DNA of 64,000 bases from Rattus norvegicus (Eukaryota; Chordata; Mammalia; Rodentia; Muridae), in contig NC_086034.1 in NCBI RefSeq assembly GCF_036323735.1, forward strand, positions 10,841,001-10,905,000. Reading direction: 5' to 3'. A program made the position numbers and the translations under genes. Positions 39,396 through 50,921 of this stretch are shown piece by piece (the first letter of the stretch is position 1; the number at the start of each line of letters is the position of its first letter). The notes under the pieces are model-generated. The model saw only the letters and a list, made by a program, of their open reading frames with translations, was not told the DNA's origin and ran no database searches.

Positions 39396-39636
39396 GATCC
39401 TGGAGCTGCAAGACACAGGGGACCTGGATGTGCTCAAGCAGAAGTGGTGGCCACACACAGGCCGCTGCGACCTCACCAGCCATTCCAGTGCACAGACTGA
39501 TGGTAAATCCCTTAAGCTGCACAGCTTCGCTGGGGTCTTCTGCATTTTGGCCATTGGCCTCCTTCTCGCCTGCCTCGTGGCTGCTCTAGAGTTATGGTGG
39601 AACAGCAACCGGTGCCACCAGGAGACCCCCAAAGAG
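39396..39636 (+). CDS. Grid1: Grid1 second-last coding exon (TM4)
   Basis: The first base completes the split arginine; 80 codons follow (about residues 788-867). ILELQDTGDLDVLKQKWWP ends the ligand-binding domain. The Cys of GRCDL (exon residue 24) pairs with the DDC Cys of the previous exon, as in other ionotropic glutamate receptors. A hydrophobic run at exon residues 44-66 (39526-39594, SFAGVFCILAIGLLLACLV...) is the fourth membrane helix, M4, which packs against neighbouring subunits in the tetramer. ELWWNSNRCHQETPKE begins the cytoplasmic tail. The acceptor is tgtcttgcag (to 39395). The donor after 39636 is GAG|GTTGGT, weak at +3 and +4. Phase out is 0. If the donor is missed, the frame stays open for 31 more codons and then stops at 39730-39732. 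Confidence 0.97.
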
Positions 39637-39835
39637 GTTGGTATCTTCATAGCCTCGCCATGTCCGGTGGCAGGGTGTCTCCCTGGGCCATTTATTTGGT
39701 GGGTGGTTTTCTTCCAGATGGTATTTATCTGAGTCATTTTGTCTGGACACAGCAGCCTTGATATTGGGGGAATATGTCATACTTCATTTTGTTTTTAAAT
39801 AAATAGAGAAAATGTAAGGGATGTTTACATGTTTG
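39637..39835 (+). promoter_or_regulatory. Grid1: Possible intronic poly(A) region after the TM4 exon
   Basis: Read-through from the weak donor adds 31 mostly hydrophobic codons before TGA at 39730-39732. An AATAAA hexamer lies 66 bases later at 39798-39803, followed by T/G-containing text (gtaagggatgtttacatgtttg). The parts needed for an alternative last exon are therefore present. Whether it is used cannot be told from sequence alone. Confidence 0.3.
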
Positions 39836-40997
39836 AACAAAGTGCCAAAGGACCGGCCAAGGGCACTAAAGTCCTGTATTTATCTATAGAGCAGGTACAG
39901 CATGGGCAGCACCAGAGAGCCCTTCCCCACCCTGCCCCGCTCATGTGCTTCCACCCTGACCTGGAGAGACCACCTGTAGGGTAAGAGAGGAGCCCGCATT
40001 CCTTCTTGGTTCTCTTTGGTGTCTCACACAGAGCAGTAGGCCCAGTGACCCCAGGAAGGCTTCCCTGAGTCCCTTGTCGCACTGCCTTTCCTCTCACCCT
40101 TGTTTTCACAAGGTGTAGCCTTGCCACCATGGGACATACTGATGCTCTGTCCAGGCTCTAGCTTCTGGGTACTTCTCTCACTTTGTGACACCAACCAGTG
40201 CTGATTCTGTCCCTTGACATGTGCATCCTATTGGGTTATTTGTTCTTCAAGGCCACTTTCTGATTTTGTTTTTGAAATGAACTCCTGTAAGGTAGTTCCC
40301 CTAAAGGAGGTGTCAAAAAGTGCCACTTTGTGCTGATCCTCCGCCAACAGAAACATACACATAGGCATCTATGAGAAAGCCTAGGCTCTTCGTCCATTTC
40401 TAGTCGCTGCTTGTTGCACACACCCTGGCTTCATCAACAATCAGACTTCAGCTTAGAAATTCTGCAGAGATCCTGGAGATAAATCTTAAATAGGAAGTCA
40501 TAAAAGCAACGGCATTCTGTCTAAAGGCAGTCCTGATTCAGAATTTTGCCTGATATTCCTTGTTTTGTTTTTACTGGAGGCCAAGGTGACACACAGGTTC
40601 ATTAATTGGCTTCAGAGCTGGGAGAGCAAGGAGAAAAGCAAAATAAACCAGGGAGGAAATACAAGCAGGCAGGAGAGGGCAGAGCGGGATGATCTCACTT
40701 AGCCTGGTCGGAGCTGAGAACTGCTACCATTGCACAGCGGCAGCAGCTCAGCCTGGCACCTGTTTCTGAGATTGGCCATGATTGGCTGACTGTTCTCTCA
40801 TCCATCAATCCACAAGGGAGTCCCTGAGGAGGAAGGCAATGATGATCCCCTGCCCCTTGGACTCACCACTCACATTTCAGGCAGTAAGCTTGGTGCTTTT
40901 CCTGTGGATGGCTGGTACTGCTGAGTCAGCACCAAAGTGTCCTCCTGACATCATCTGTCTTCCCCTCAGGCCTTCCTAAATCTCCATGGAAGGAAAA

Positions 40998-41070
40998 GAA
41001 GGGAGGGAGGGAGGGAAGGAACGAACGAATGAACGAATGAAAGGAGGAAGGGAAGGAGGGAAGAAAGTCT
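40998..41070. repeat. Imperfect (GGGA/GGAA/CGAA)n purine-rich repeat
   Basis: gaagggagggagggaggg, then gaacgaacgaatgaacgaatg and ggaaggaggg: tetranucleotide drift from GGGA to CGAA and back. Confidence 0.85.
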
Positions 41071-41720
41071 GTCTTTACCCTAATGGCTCTCCTGTCAATC
41101 CTAAAGTATAGGAGGGAAAGATGGGAAGTTTAAGGAAAACTCACTGAAAAGAGCAGTTAATGACTCTATTCCAAATTGTATTTTGTTAAGTTTGGAAATG
41201 GTTACATTTTTTTAAAAAGTTCCAGAAAGGACCATGACCTCCTATTGAGCAGATAAGCAAAGACCCCAGTGTTTTCTGCAACTGTGGAATCCTATCAGTT
41301 CCCTGGACATCAAACACAGGACACCTTGCCAACAATCACGACCCTACATCTTTACTTACAAGAACATCTTCAGTCAGACAGGTTGGGTGGTCCCAGAGCT
41401 CCTCTGGATGGGTGCAGGGAAGACAGGACAGGCAAAGGAATCATTGATTCAGCCATTGCATTCCTGCCTGTGTGGTTTTGTTTGAGGTCATGGCTTTGTC
41501 CTCAGTCAGCCTCTTAATTGCCCCCTGTACAATTTCCCATATGTCAGGAGCAAAGGAGGATTGTTTGTTGTATAAGTCCGTTTCAGTGACATGGATCTGT
41601 GTCTCTTGGCTGATGTGAGCAGGGACATGGGATTGAGTTCATTGTGGTTTTTGAACTGGGAGGCCTTGTCTGCTTTCATTTTTATTCCTTTAGAGCCCCT
41701 AGTGTTGTGGTCATACAGAA

Positions 41721-42030
41721 TTAGAGAGGGAGGGAAACAGAAAGAGAGAGATGGGGAGGAGAGAGAGAGAGTGAGAGAGAGAGAGAGAGAAGAAGGAGGA
41801 GGAGAAGGTGAGGAGGAAGAGGAAGAAGAAGGAGAAGGAGAAGGAGAAGGAGAAGAAGAAGAAGAAGAAGAAGAAGAAGAAGAAGAAGAAGAAGAAGAAG
41901 AAGAAGAAGAAGAAGAAGAAGAAGAGAGAAGAGAGAGAGGGTAGAGAGAGAGAGAAAAGAGAGACAGGAGAGAAAGAAGAGAGAAGGGGTGATAGAGACA
42001 GACAGACAGAGTCAGAGAGAGCAAGATAGA
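41721..42030. repeat. Long polypurine tract with (GAA)24
   Basis: About 300 bases that are almost entirely purine on the + strand: GAGA units, GGA/GAG triplets, then 24 uninterrupted GAA units (41852-41923), then GAGA again. The purine strand is the sense strand of Grid1. Long mirror-symmetric purine runs can form triplex (H-DNA) and R-loops. The glutamate-, lysine- or serine-rich open frames across it are artefacts of the repeat. Confidence 0.97.
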
Positions 42031-42869
42031 TACAGAGACAAAATTGGAAGGTGCAAGCAAAAGGAGAAGACAGAAGATGAGTTGCTTGGGAAGAACACAC
42101 TGTTTGCCTCTTTCTTGCCAGCACCTTTTCCTACTTTCTCACTTCTGCATAAATCTGCATCCTCTGATATAGGGGAATACACTTCCAGCTTGTGTTTCCA
42201 CAGTGTGGGCCTCCTTGCCTGGCTGTCAGTCCAGGAGAATGCAGAAGACAAAGGGGCAGCACAGTAGCTGCTCTCCACCTTCCCCTCCTATTCAAATGGG
42301 CTACATGAGAACCTTTCCCCGGTTTCTATAGGTCCCCAACTTCCAGTTGAAGTTTATCCCACATTCCTCCTTTGCTTCCTTGCAATCTTGGACAGTCTTC
42401 TCCCTCCCAGGATACTTCTCACCTTTAGGGCAGCTGCAGCATAGCTCACCATCCTCCATCCTCTATATCGGGCTGTTCCTCCATAAGCAGTAACAGCCAA
42501 AGAGGGGCCCCATCCTATCCAGCACATAGTAGGGCCATGGTGTTAGGGTGAGCAATGAAGATTATTGGGGCTTGAGGATGTTAGTGTGGAGAGCTGAGAA
42601 ATCGGTAGAAGTCATTGAGCTGGAGATGAGCTGGGAAAGTTGTATTATGGACAAGGTAAACAAAGGGTTAACAGGAAGTAAGGGCCTGAAGGAGAAGCCA
42701 GTAGAAGAGTCTGAAGGCAGAGGATGGGGTCTCCTTCCTGTGTCTCAATGCTAGGGTGAGGGGTTTGAGCCTGTCCTCTAGGAGCAGAGGATGAACCTGA
42801 AATGGCAATGGTTTAGAATTATATCTGTAAAACTGAGGTGAAATAATGAAGGTATTTAATTTAGATCCC

Positions 42870-43190
42870 CTTCACCTTGCTGCAGCCCATGTTTTATGGA
42901 GCAGCATTACAATTAGATGAGGCTATCTGGAAACTCTTGGAATGTTTCGTTTTGGGATGCCGGCTATATTTCTTTAGAGCTGAAAACCTGCCTTTGGGTG
43001 GAGCCCAAGTGTGTTTAATGGGTTGTGCTGCAATGTCTTCAGAGTTTAGACACCTTTTTGGGGGAAGAGTAGTAATGTGCAATCAACCTCTTAATATTCA
43101 TGTGCATTTGAGCTCATATATTTTCGGAGGAATCAGACAATTATGTAGTTATCCAATGCAGGTGAGTGCACCAAGCTCTCGGGGATGCAG
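42870..43190. promoter_or_regulatory. Candidate conserved non-coding block
   Basis: Non-repetitive and rich in homeodomain-type ATTA/TAAT words (attacaattagatg, cttaatattcatg), with an octamer-like atgtgcatttg near 43100. A 105-codon open frame crosses it but has no recognisable features. Assignment rests on texture only. Confidence 0.25.
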
Positions 43191-46100
43191 CTAAGAGCCA
43201 CCCGCTAGATTTATGGGGGATGTGGAGTCGTTGCTCTGAGGATGAAATATTCATGAAATACAGATGAGAACTGCAGAAATGGGAGCTGACACGAGGAGTG
43301 AAGGATGACTCATCCATCACTGGGCTGCGAGTTGGAATTCTGGTTTCTCCCTGTCTTGCTGGCCCTGCACCATGTTTCCATAGCAGACGGGGGCTGATGG
43401 AGGGCAGAGAGGGACAGTGTAGCAGTAACCCCTTTCTTCTGACCTAGGGACCAGCATCTGGGTGGATGCCCTCCCTAGGGTGAATAAAGACTGGGAGGTT
43501 TCTCTTTAATTTCATACCCTGCTTTACCTCCACTCCTTTGCTATACAAATTGCACACTCTCTTCTTAACCCTTGTCAACAACATTTAAGGAAGGCTTCCT
43601 TATTACAACTCAGAAATGACAGAAAACAAGGCTGGCATATGCGTAATCATCTGCATTCCTGTACCCACTGCCTCCTATCGGCGGGCTTGTCACAGGGCAA
43701 GGACACTGGGCTTTCTCGAGATGTACAGAGTCATTAATTTCTACAGAACATCTTCCGGAACATTTTTAAAAATAAGGGATGAGACTCATTTTTTTTCCTT
43801 GGGTCAGATTCTAGAAAAGCATTCTTTAACCCTGGCTTATTTCTTCTGTTAAAAATTGATACTAGCTGTCAGACAGTTTAGTGCATTACAACAGTTAGTC
43901 CAGTGCCAGTAAGAAGGCATTGAACACCTGTACACGGTTGAGTATCTTAGAATCAGGTCCCTGATGAAGCCTTCTTTGCCTGTGACCATTGCCCGTCTCC
44001 TTTCCTATTGGTAACTTTTTACCTCTTCTGCTTCAAGGCCTGCAATACCTCCTTACTTCTGCATCTGAATTGCTTTGCCCACTCTCTGGAACCCAGGAGC
44101 TCTTGTTAGGGGCTGATGAATATAATTGAGGTATCGAACATTTTCTATATGCCAGGAACCAGAGATGAATGTTTTACTAAGAACATTAGCTCATCTGGTT
44201 GTAGGAGCTCAAATGTACTTATTGAGTGAACGAAACAGTCTGGCCTCCTATAAAGGAAATGTTATTAAATGTTAAATTGTTGTATAATCATTGCAGCTGG
44301 ATCAATGGCTTTCAATTCTGGCTGCATTATTAGAGATGATTAATTCTGGAACTTCCATTGGGTCATAGTAAGAAGATCTAGAAAACTATAGTTTTCAGTC
44401 TCCGCGTTTGTTTCTGATAGCTTACCAAGGATTAAAACTGCCCATCCTTTTTCTATCAAGGTGTGCAAGAACCTTCCATGGTGAGGAAGGTGAGCCTGGT
44501 GTGGTAGGAAAGAACACCAGTGTTGGATCTAGGTGGACATGGGTACTGTTCTCAGTGCTGCACTCCATGGGTCACCTTGAGCATTATCTCACCACTGGGA
44601 GAGTCTCAGCTCTTTCCTTTGGGTCCTGCCATTCCCATCTGTTGGGTAAAGTGCTTTTTTCTTCCCTCTCATTTCCCTGCCAAGAAATACTTGTAGGGGA
44701 GGTGATTGGACACTGTCCCACAATGCTTTAATGAGTGACCAATCAGCCCCTGGGCTCATTTTCTTGTCTTGCAATTCAACCTCTTTGTTTTCATACAATC
44801 ACAACACCCAGACCCAAACCCAATTGTTAGCACACTCAAAGAGGATGGTGTTGTTCCTGTCCATTGGGGTTCAATTACTACCTGGTGGGTCTCAATGGTA
44901 CTTGGAGGATGCTTCCAACAATCATCCGGGTCAGTCAGGAAGTCCCTGAGCCCTAGTTTTGTTCCTGCTTACCTTAAGTAGGAACTGTTGGATTCCAAAC
45001 AAAGTCAGTTCTAATGAGTCCCACATGTAACAAGCTGTTACACAGATGATAGTTTAGTTAATTACCGTTTTTCAATATACTGTATTATTTCCACAGTGGT
45101 GAACAGCGGCTTAATTACAGAACTTTATCTCTGCCTGAGAGAGGTCCTCTGGTAACCTCTGTTTCTGCATTTGCCATCACGCTTAACATGGTATGAGGAA
45201 TTCAGAGCTGGAATCCAGGCAGTTTGTAGGTAAATGCAGTCAATGAATCCTAGGTCATATTCAGGGGTGTTTGACTAGGTCACTTACCTATGGTAGATTA
45301 ATGAAGGCAGCCCTAAGTTCCCAGGTCTCTTTCCACGACTGTCATTACCTGGCTGAACACTGAAGCCTTGGAATAATGAGGATGTAAACTGATGTAGTTC
45401 ACATAAAAAAGCCCATTATTTCATTTGCATAACATCATAGAATACATCATTTTGTCAGAAAGAAGGATTGTTATTCAAATCACTCTTGCCGCTTTCCTTG
45501 CTTACGCTGATGACTTCTTCCTTCCTTGGCCAGAGACATACAAGGTCTGAATGGACATGACCTTGTGTGTGCTAAATCTGTAGCCCCAGGTGATACCAGA
45601 GAATACATCTTCAAAGGCCCCAAACCTGGTGGTTTTGCACTTCTTGCCCCTTAATTCTGGCTTTTAGACTAAGCAGCAGGCATGGGCAGCTTAAGGAGTG
45701 AAGACTCTGAGGCAGGCTGCATTCATTTCCCAGGGAGGTCAGGATGCATTTAGAGTAGCTCCGCTCCTTTTTTCATAGAGTTAACCAACCAGTGCAGGAG
45801 ACTTCTGATGAGGCCCTCTTCTCCTAGGGCTTAGCTAAGTCTTGGTGCTCCTGGGATAATGGAATTTGAATAGAAAGAGGTCCTACTGATTTGAGAAAGC
45901 TGGATTCTTGACAGCCGTTTGGCATGGGAAGCTCTGTCTGGAAAATGTGTTCAATTGGTGTGAACATGTTCTGTGCATCCTGACACGGAGAGGTTAAAGG
46001 CTAATAGATAACCACAATTGGGAGTTGATTTGCACTGCGCGGCTTCACACTCCTTGCAACTGATTCATCCATCCTTAATTTGTGGCAGGGAAAAAAAATA

Positions 46101-46359
46101 CACTAGGTTAAGAAACTATTCAAGATCTTTCCATCAGATATACAGGAATAGCGAGCCAACACAAATCAGACTTGACGTTTTAGCTGTTGTTGCTGACTGT
46201 AGTGGTGGTCGTGGTGGCAGCAACAGTGGTGCACGCATGCGTGTGCACCTGCAGAACTTTTAAATTTTATGTAACCCTGTTTATCATATCATGGGCCTAT
46301 TTCTTTAATGCTATTAGGGTTCAATCAGAAAAATAAAACATGCTCTCCGCCGTGTTCTC

Positions 46360-46540
46360 ATTTTTATTTTGATTTTTTTTATTCTTTTTGATTTTTTTAA
46401 TTTTTTTTTTTTTAGATTGAACTTGAAGGTTGAGTGGGTCTTGAGGTGAGGGAAGATCTCGGAGGAGTTGGGGAAGGGGAAAGATTATGATCAAAATATA
46501 TTATGTGAAATTCTCAGCATATAAATAAAAGCAAAAAGGA
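46360..46540 (+). mobile_element. L1 3'-end fragment
   Basis: 'cggaggagttggggaagggg', 'aaagattatgatcaaaatat' and 'tatgtgaaattctcagcata' followed by ataaataaaagcaaaaag is the terminal part of rodent L1 with its A-rich tail. A T-rich run (46366-46415) lies just upstream and may be a separate, opposite tail. Confidence 0.65.
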
Positions 46541-49500
46541 GTATCCATTCCTTGGGTGAGTCTTTATCCTAAGTACTTTGATGGTGCATGACCTAACAGC
46601 CACATTAAAGGCTAAGTTATTACCTGTGTCCTACTTCTATCCCAGACCACCACTGCTTCCCATTTGGGCATTGGATGTCAGTGCTGAAGGCATTGAACTA
46701 AAAGGCCTCTCCCTCCCACCCCTGTTCATATTCTTTTCTCCACAGGACTTTGGTTGGAACACCCCACTAAGCTATATTTGTTCTCTGGCACTGAGTACAA
46801 AGTATTGTCTCTTTACAAGAGATTCTCAAATTCCTAAATCCCTAGGGCATTCTTATACAGGAAGCTATCCTTTCTCTCCAATGCCTGAAAGACAGCACAC
46901 ACCTCCTGATCAGCTGCCTGGGCCAGGACTTAGATGCTGCTTAGTAACTGGTCTGGACTTTCCCTATAGCTGCTCAGAATCCAGAGTAAACAGATCTGAA
47001 ACCAAGACAACTTGCTTCCAGCCTGTTGCAAATTAGTCCATGGTGCAACTTAATTTACTGCCATTCCAAATGGGTCTCTTACAGTGCCAAAGAGAAAACA
47101 GAAAGGAGGAAAAGTTGCTTATGCAACTAAGCAGTTCTTTGAAGGGGACTCAGAAACATCACTCGATAGCATTCTTTCTATGGAAACCATAGGCTCTAAT
47201 GAGGGTACCCGGCTCTTCTAGACTTCTAAAGTTGTGCTGGCTGCAAAGGAGAGAATATTGTTGCCTCAAACCCTGAAAGCCCCTGAAACTCTATCTCAAT
47301 GTCTCTACCTTATAGCCTTCCTTATGCCTTTATACATTTTTTGGGGGTGAAGATGGTGGTGTAAATACCTTCACCAGCTGAGTTGTGGCACTGACTTTGG
47401 TTAGGGCAGACAAAGGGGTCATATCCCATAGCTAGAGCAGCAGAGGAGACCATTGCAACTGTGAAAGGCTGAAGGAATAAGTTTCCTGATGAGTAGGGCC
47501 AGGCTTTGTCCTGATGCCCAGGCCCTGAGGCCACAGAAGAGAACGGTGGGGATGGCAGAACTGCTGTGGGACGATACTCCAACCATTCTCTGTCTGAGTC
47601 CGTCTGCTCTGTGGGAAATGTTACCTGCCACCACCACACTATTATAAAAGGAAGATAGCTATTTCCACAAAACTCCCAAAACCAAATGAACTGTAGATTA
47701 TTTAAGAAGTTACCAATAGTGATAGAGTCCAAGATACTAAAGCCTCAAATATTAAATATAAAATAATACTATAAAATTTTTATATGAAGAAAGAAAAAGG
47801 TTTTCTTTTATATAAGAAAAGAAAAAAAACTCCTCAAAAACAGCTAAGTCATACATTAAGGAGAAATTTTTACAGAGCTACCTCAACCACATTATAAAAT
47901 AATTAAACAAATAACTTGAATTTGGTTTACTATATCTACAAATTATTCTTAATTTCTGTGGTTCAACTATGATGTTTCGCCTTTACCATCGTACAAAAGC
48001 AACATGCAATCAGCAGAAATTAATTCTTCAGAGTTTCAGTCTTTTCTTGGGCAAGTACTATGTGGTCCTATTTTCCGACAGGACTGAGAAGCAGCAGAGA
48101 GCCACCCTCCTAGACAGCTGCCAAGTACCAGCGGAGAGTACCAATCCTCCATGCCATTGTTGCTAAGTGAGGATGCCTGGTAGTCAAGGCATTTACATTG
48201 TTGACTCATGGTATTTTCAATTTACAGTGAGACTGTTAGGATTTAACATTGTAAGTTGAGGAGCATCTACAGCTCTTTCCAGTTGGAAGGAGCTGACAAA
48301 GGAATGCCAAGAATGGTCTGGAGCTAGGCAAAACAGAGGATAACACCTCCACCCATTTCCCTACCCTTTTCCTATGGCATTTGCTACTCAGAGGTATTCT
48401 TATTTTCGAAGTAGCTTCCAGGCACTGATGAGCTCAGTTATACCCCTGGGAGGCTGTAGATCGCTGGCATCATGGGTGTTTTTCAGTGTCTATTCAATTA
48501 CTTCCAACGTCATTTCCATTTATGACACCAAGCCAATTTCCATAGTGTTTCCTCACTCTCTGACCAGTGTGCTCCCTGTTATTCAGTGTCTTCCTAGCCT
48601 GAAATGAGTACTTCATTGTCTTATGGAAATTGCCAGTTTTCTTGCCTTGGGAGATGATCTGGAAACCACAGAGCGTGTCTTAGCAGAAGCGAAGAACAGT
48701 GTGCCAGCTGTGAACTCATGGACATTTAGACAGTAATGATTTACTTTCCCACAAGGCAGGGGGCACTGGCACAAGGAGTAAATTACGGGGTACTTCAGTT
48801 CTTTGCCCACGTGAGAAATAGTGACTTGAGTCTTCCTAATATTGACTTTGTGGGTTGGCATCATGTAAAAGGAGGAGAGCATATGGCCTTTGTTCCAAGT
48901 GGCCTCCTAATGGGGAGGCCCTGTCCTTCATCCTCATAGGAGCTCAAAGCAATCAATCACTGGGGCAACCTCTGTTTGCATGGTCATTTCTTCTTCCTCT
49001 TGGAAGCATGTCAAGGCTTCTACATCTCTGGATATTTTTAAGATACCTACAACATAAACAGGGGTTCTATTCCTTGATCTGACATATGCTTTGAGCACCA
49101 GAAAACTGGCAAGATTGTATTTTAGAAATGAGCTTTGACACAGTATTTTTCTTGGAGTCTGAAATCAGAAAGGGCCAGCTGTAGCCACCATCTTGCCTGA
49201 AATATTGGTACCCACAGAGGCCCAAATAGTACTGCAGCTCCTACCCTTGTTTGAGAGATGGTATAGCACGTTTCCTAGACAGTTGTCCACTTCACTGGGG
49301 TGTGAAGGAGGACTAGAGAAGCAGATGACATCTTCCTTGAGCTCTCAAGCATAGTGATCACCTTAGTTCATTTGAACATTGATGATGCATCAGTTTACTT
49401 GAGAAAAATTACTATAGTCATTGTATTCTTTATTTGTACCCCTCAGCAGATAAACCAAAGGTTTTCTGTCATGTCTCCCACTGTGGTGAGTCAGCGTCAA

Positions 49501-50201
49501 GGGTGAGGCTACCCATTTGGGAAGCCATAAGTCCACTTGACACCTCCCTGTCCCTGCTCCTCCCCACTTAAGTTCCTATGTCCCACCAGATGGGAATATA
49601 TTTCCCCTCTGGGATGAACTAAAAATTCTACACAGAAAAAAAGTAGGCTGCCAGGTAGGACAGAGTTGCTTTTCCATAGCTTTTGCACATAGCACCCAGA
49701 GGTTCTGGGAGCCTCTAATATTCATGGGGTTGGTGGCATGAAGCAATGACATTATTCTAAACCTGACCTTCGTGTAAGACAGGGGTGACAGTATCAAGCC
49801 TTGGAGGGATGTGAATTCAAACTGCAAATGCATGGAGCCCATTGGGGGATCCAGACCATTTCCTCTATTTTCCTGGCACTCTATTTATCTCCTCCTGTGT
49901 CTGACAGCTCTTCAAAGCATCTTGTTATGGGGTTGCCCCTGGGCATGTGCATTGGGGGTGGGGGAGGCTTCTGATGCCTGCTGTCTGGGTCATTGCTATA
50001 TATAGATTAGTGTTCTAGCATATGGGTTCCCCAGATAGCCAAGGGTTGACCATCTGATTGAGGGAAGGTGGGAGCAATAGGGGAAACTCTGTATGGCAAG
50101 CTCAGTAGGCCTGGTACCTCCAGGTTTCCAAATTTTGAAGCCAGCTGACCTCAGCACACTCTTAGGATGTCCTTTGACCTTCCTGAACTTTCTCTCTCCA
50201 G

Positions 50202-50630
50202 GACAAAGAAGTGAATCTGGAACAGGTGCACCGGCGCATCAACAGCCTCATGGATGAAGACATTGCTCACAAGCAAATTTCCCCAGCATCCATTGAGCTT
50301 TCTGCCCTGGAGATGGGGGGCCTGGCTCCAAGCCAAGCTTTGGAGCCCACGAGGGAGTACCAGAACACCCAGCTCTCAGTCAGCACCTTTCTGCCTGAGC
50401 AGAGCAGCCATGGCACCAGCCGGACACTGTCGTCAGGGCCCAGCAGCAACCTGCCACTGCCGCTGAGCAGCTCAGCCACCATGCCCTCAATTCAGTGCAA
50501 ACACAGGTCGCCCAATGGGGGACTGTTTCGACAGAGTCCGGTGAAGACCCCCATCCCTATGTCTTTCCAGCCCGTGCCTGGAGGCGTCCTTCCAGAGGCC
50601 CTGGACACCTCTCATGGCACCTCCATCTGA
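50202..50630 (+). CDS. Grid1: Grid1 last coding exon (cytoplasmic tail and stop)
   Basis: Encodes 142 residues and TGA (50628-50630), about residues 868-1009 of GluD1. It opens DKEVNLEQVHRRINSLMDED, a charged membrane-proximal helix. A long Ser/Pro-rich stretch follows (SSGPSSNLPLPLSSSATMPS) and then SPVKTPIPMSFQPVPGG. The protein ends HGTSI, a class I PDZ ligand (T-S-I) shared with GluD2, which scaffolds such as PSD-93 and S-SCAM are known to bind. The wording around QCKHRSPNGGLFRQSPVK matches GluD1, not GluD2, from memory of both. GluD1 acts postsynaptically as part of a trans-synaptic bridge with cerebellins and neurexins and shows little glutamate-gated current. The acceptor has a good pyrimidine tract (ctttctctctccag). 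The stop lies in the same exon as the start of the 3' UTR. Confidence 0.98.
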   Translation, partial: DKEVNLEQVHRRINSLMDEDIAHKQISPASIELSALEMGGLAPSQALEPTREYQNTQLSVSTFLPEQSSHGTSRTLSSGPSSNLPLPLSSSATMPSIQCKHRSPNGGLFRQSPVKTPIPMSFQPVPGGVLPEALDTSHGTSI

Positions 50631-50710
50631 CTGTGTCGCCTGCCCTCCTGCCCGCCCACCCACCCACCCGACCAGCAGAGCTTTTTAATACAAGAAAATG
50701 ACAACACAGA

Positions 50711-50711
<1 letters not shown>

Positions 50712-50761
<50 letters not shown>
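50712..50761 (+). repeat. (CA)25 microsatellite in the Grid1 3' UTR
   Basis: An uninterrupted CA run about 80 bases after the stop codon, so it is transcribed as (CA)n in the mRNA. CA-rich RNA is a known binding site of hnRNP L. Confidence 0.97.
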
Positions 50762-50764
<3 letters not shown>

Positions 50765-50915
50765 TCTTTCATTTTTCTTGTACATACGTGTAAATAATGA
50801 CAGAATGGAGTGGGGTAAAAGTGTATTTTGAATATTCCCAATTTTCGAAGTCAGTAAAAAAAAAAAAAACAAAACAAAAACTGTATGAATGACTTTGTAA
50901 ATTTTGTTCTATATG

Positions 50916-50921
50916 AATAAA
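50916..50921 (+). terminator. Grid1: Proximal poly(A) signal AATAAA
   Basis: A canonical hexamer 286 bases after the stop codon, followed by aaggcaaattacttgtgatc. The T/G-rich downstream element is modest. Confidence 0.65.

Larger units (their letters stand above)
39637..50201 (+). other. Grid1: Grid1 last intron, 10.6 kb
   Basis: GT at 39637-39638, acceptor tctctctccag ending at 50201. Outside the listed items (GGAA run, purine tract, L1 end, candidate blocks) it looks unique. Open frames at 46578-47036 (+) and 47322-47732 (-) show no known protein features. An MIR-like antisense phrase lies near 44130-44200. Confidence 0.9.

Noticed and set aside
41506..42124. Long open frames rich in Glu, Lys, Ser or Phe on both strands
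   Set aside because: They are translations of the (GAA)n/(GA)n purine tract in different frames. They have no splice context and no sequence outside the repeat that resembles a protein.
46578..47036. 152-codon open frame on the plus strand
   Set aside because: Composition is uneven and no family is recognisable. It lies wholly within an intron with no start context worth noting.
47322..47732. 136-codon open frame on the minus strand in the last Grid1 intron
   Set aside because: No known motif and no splice or promoter context. Its length is within chance for 64 kb. I could not rule out an old retrocopy. A protein search would decide.
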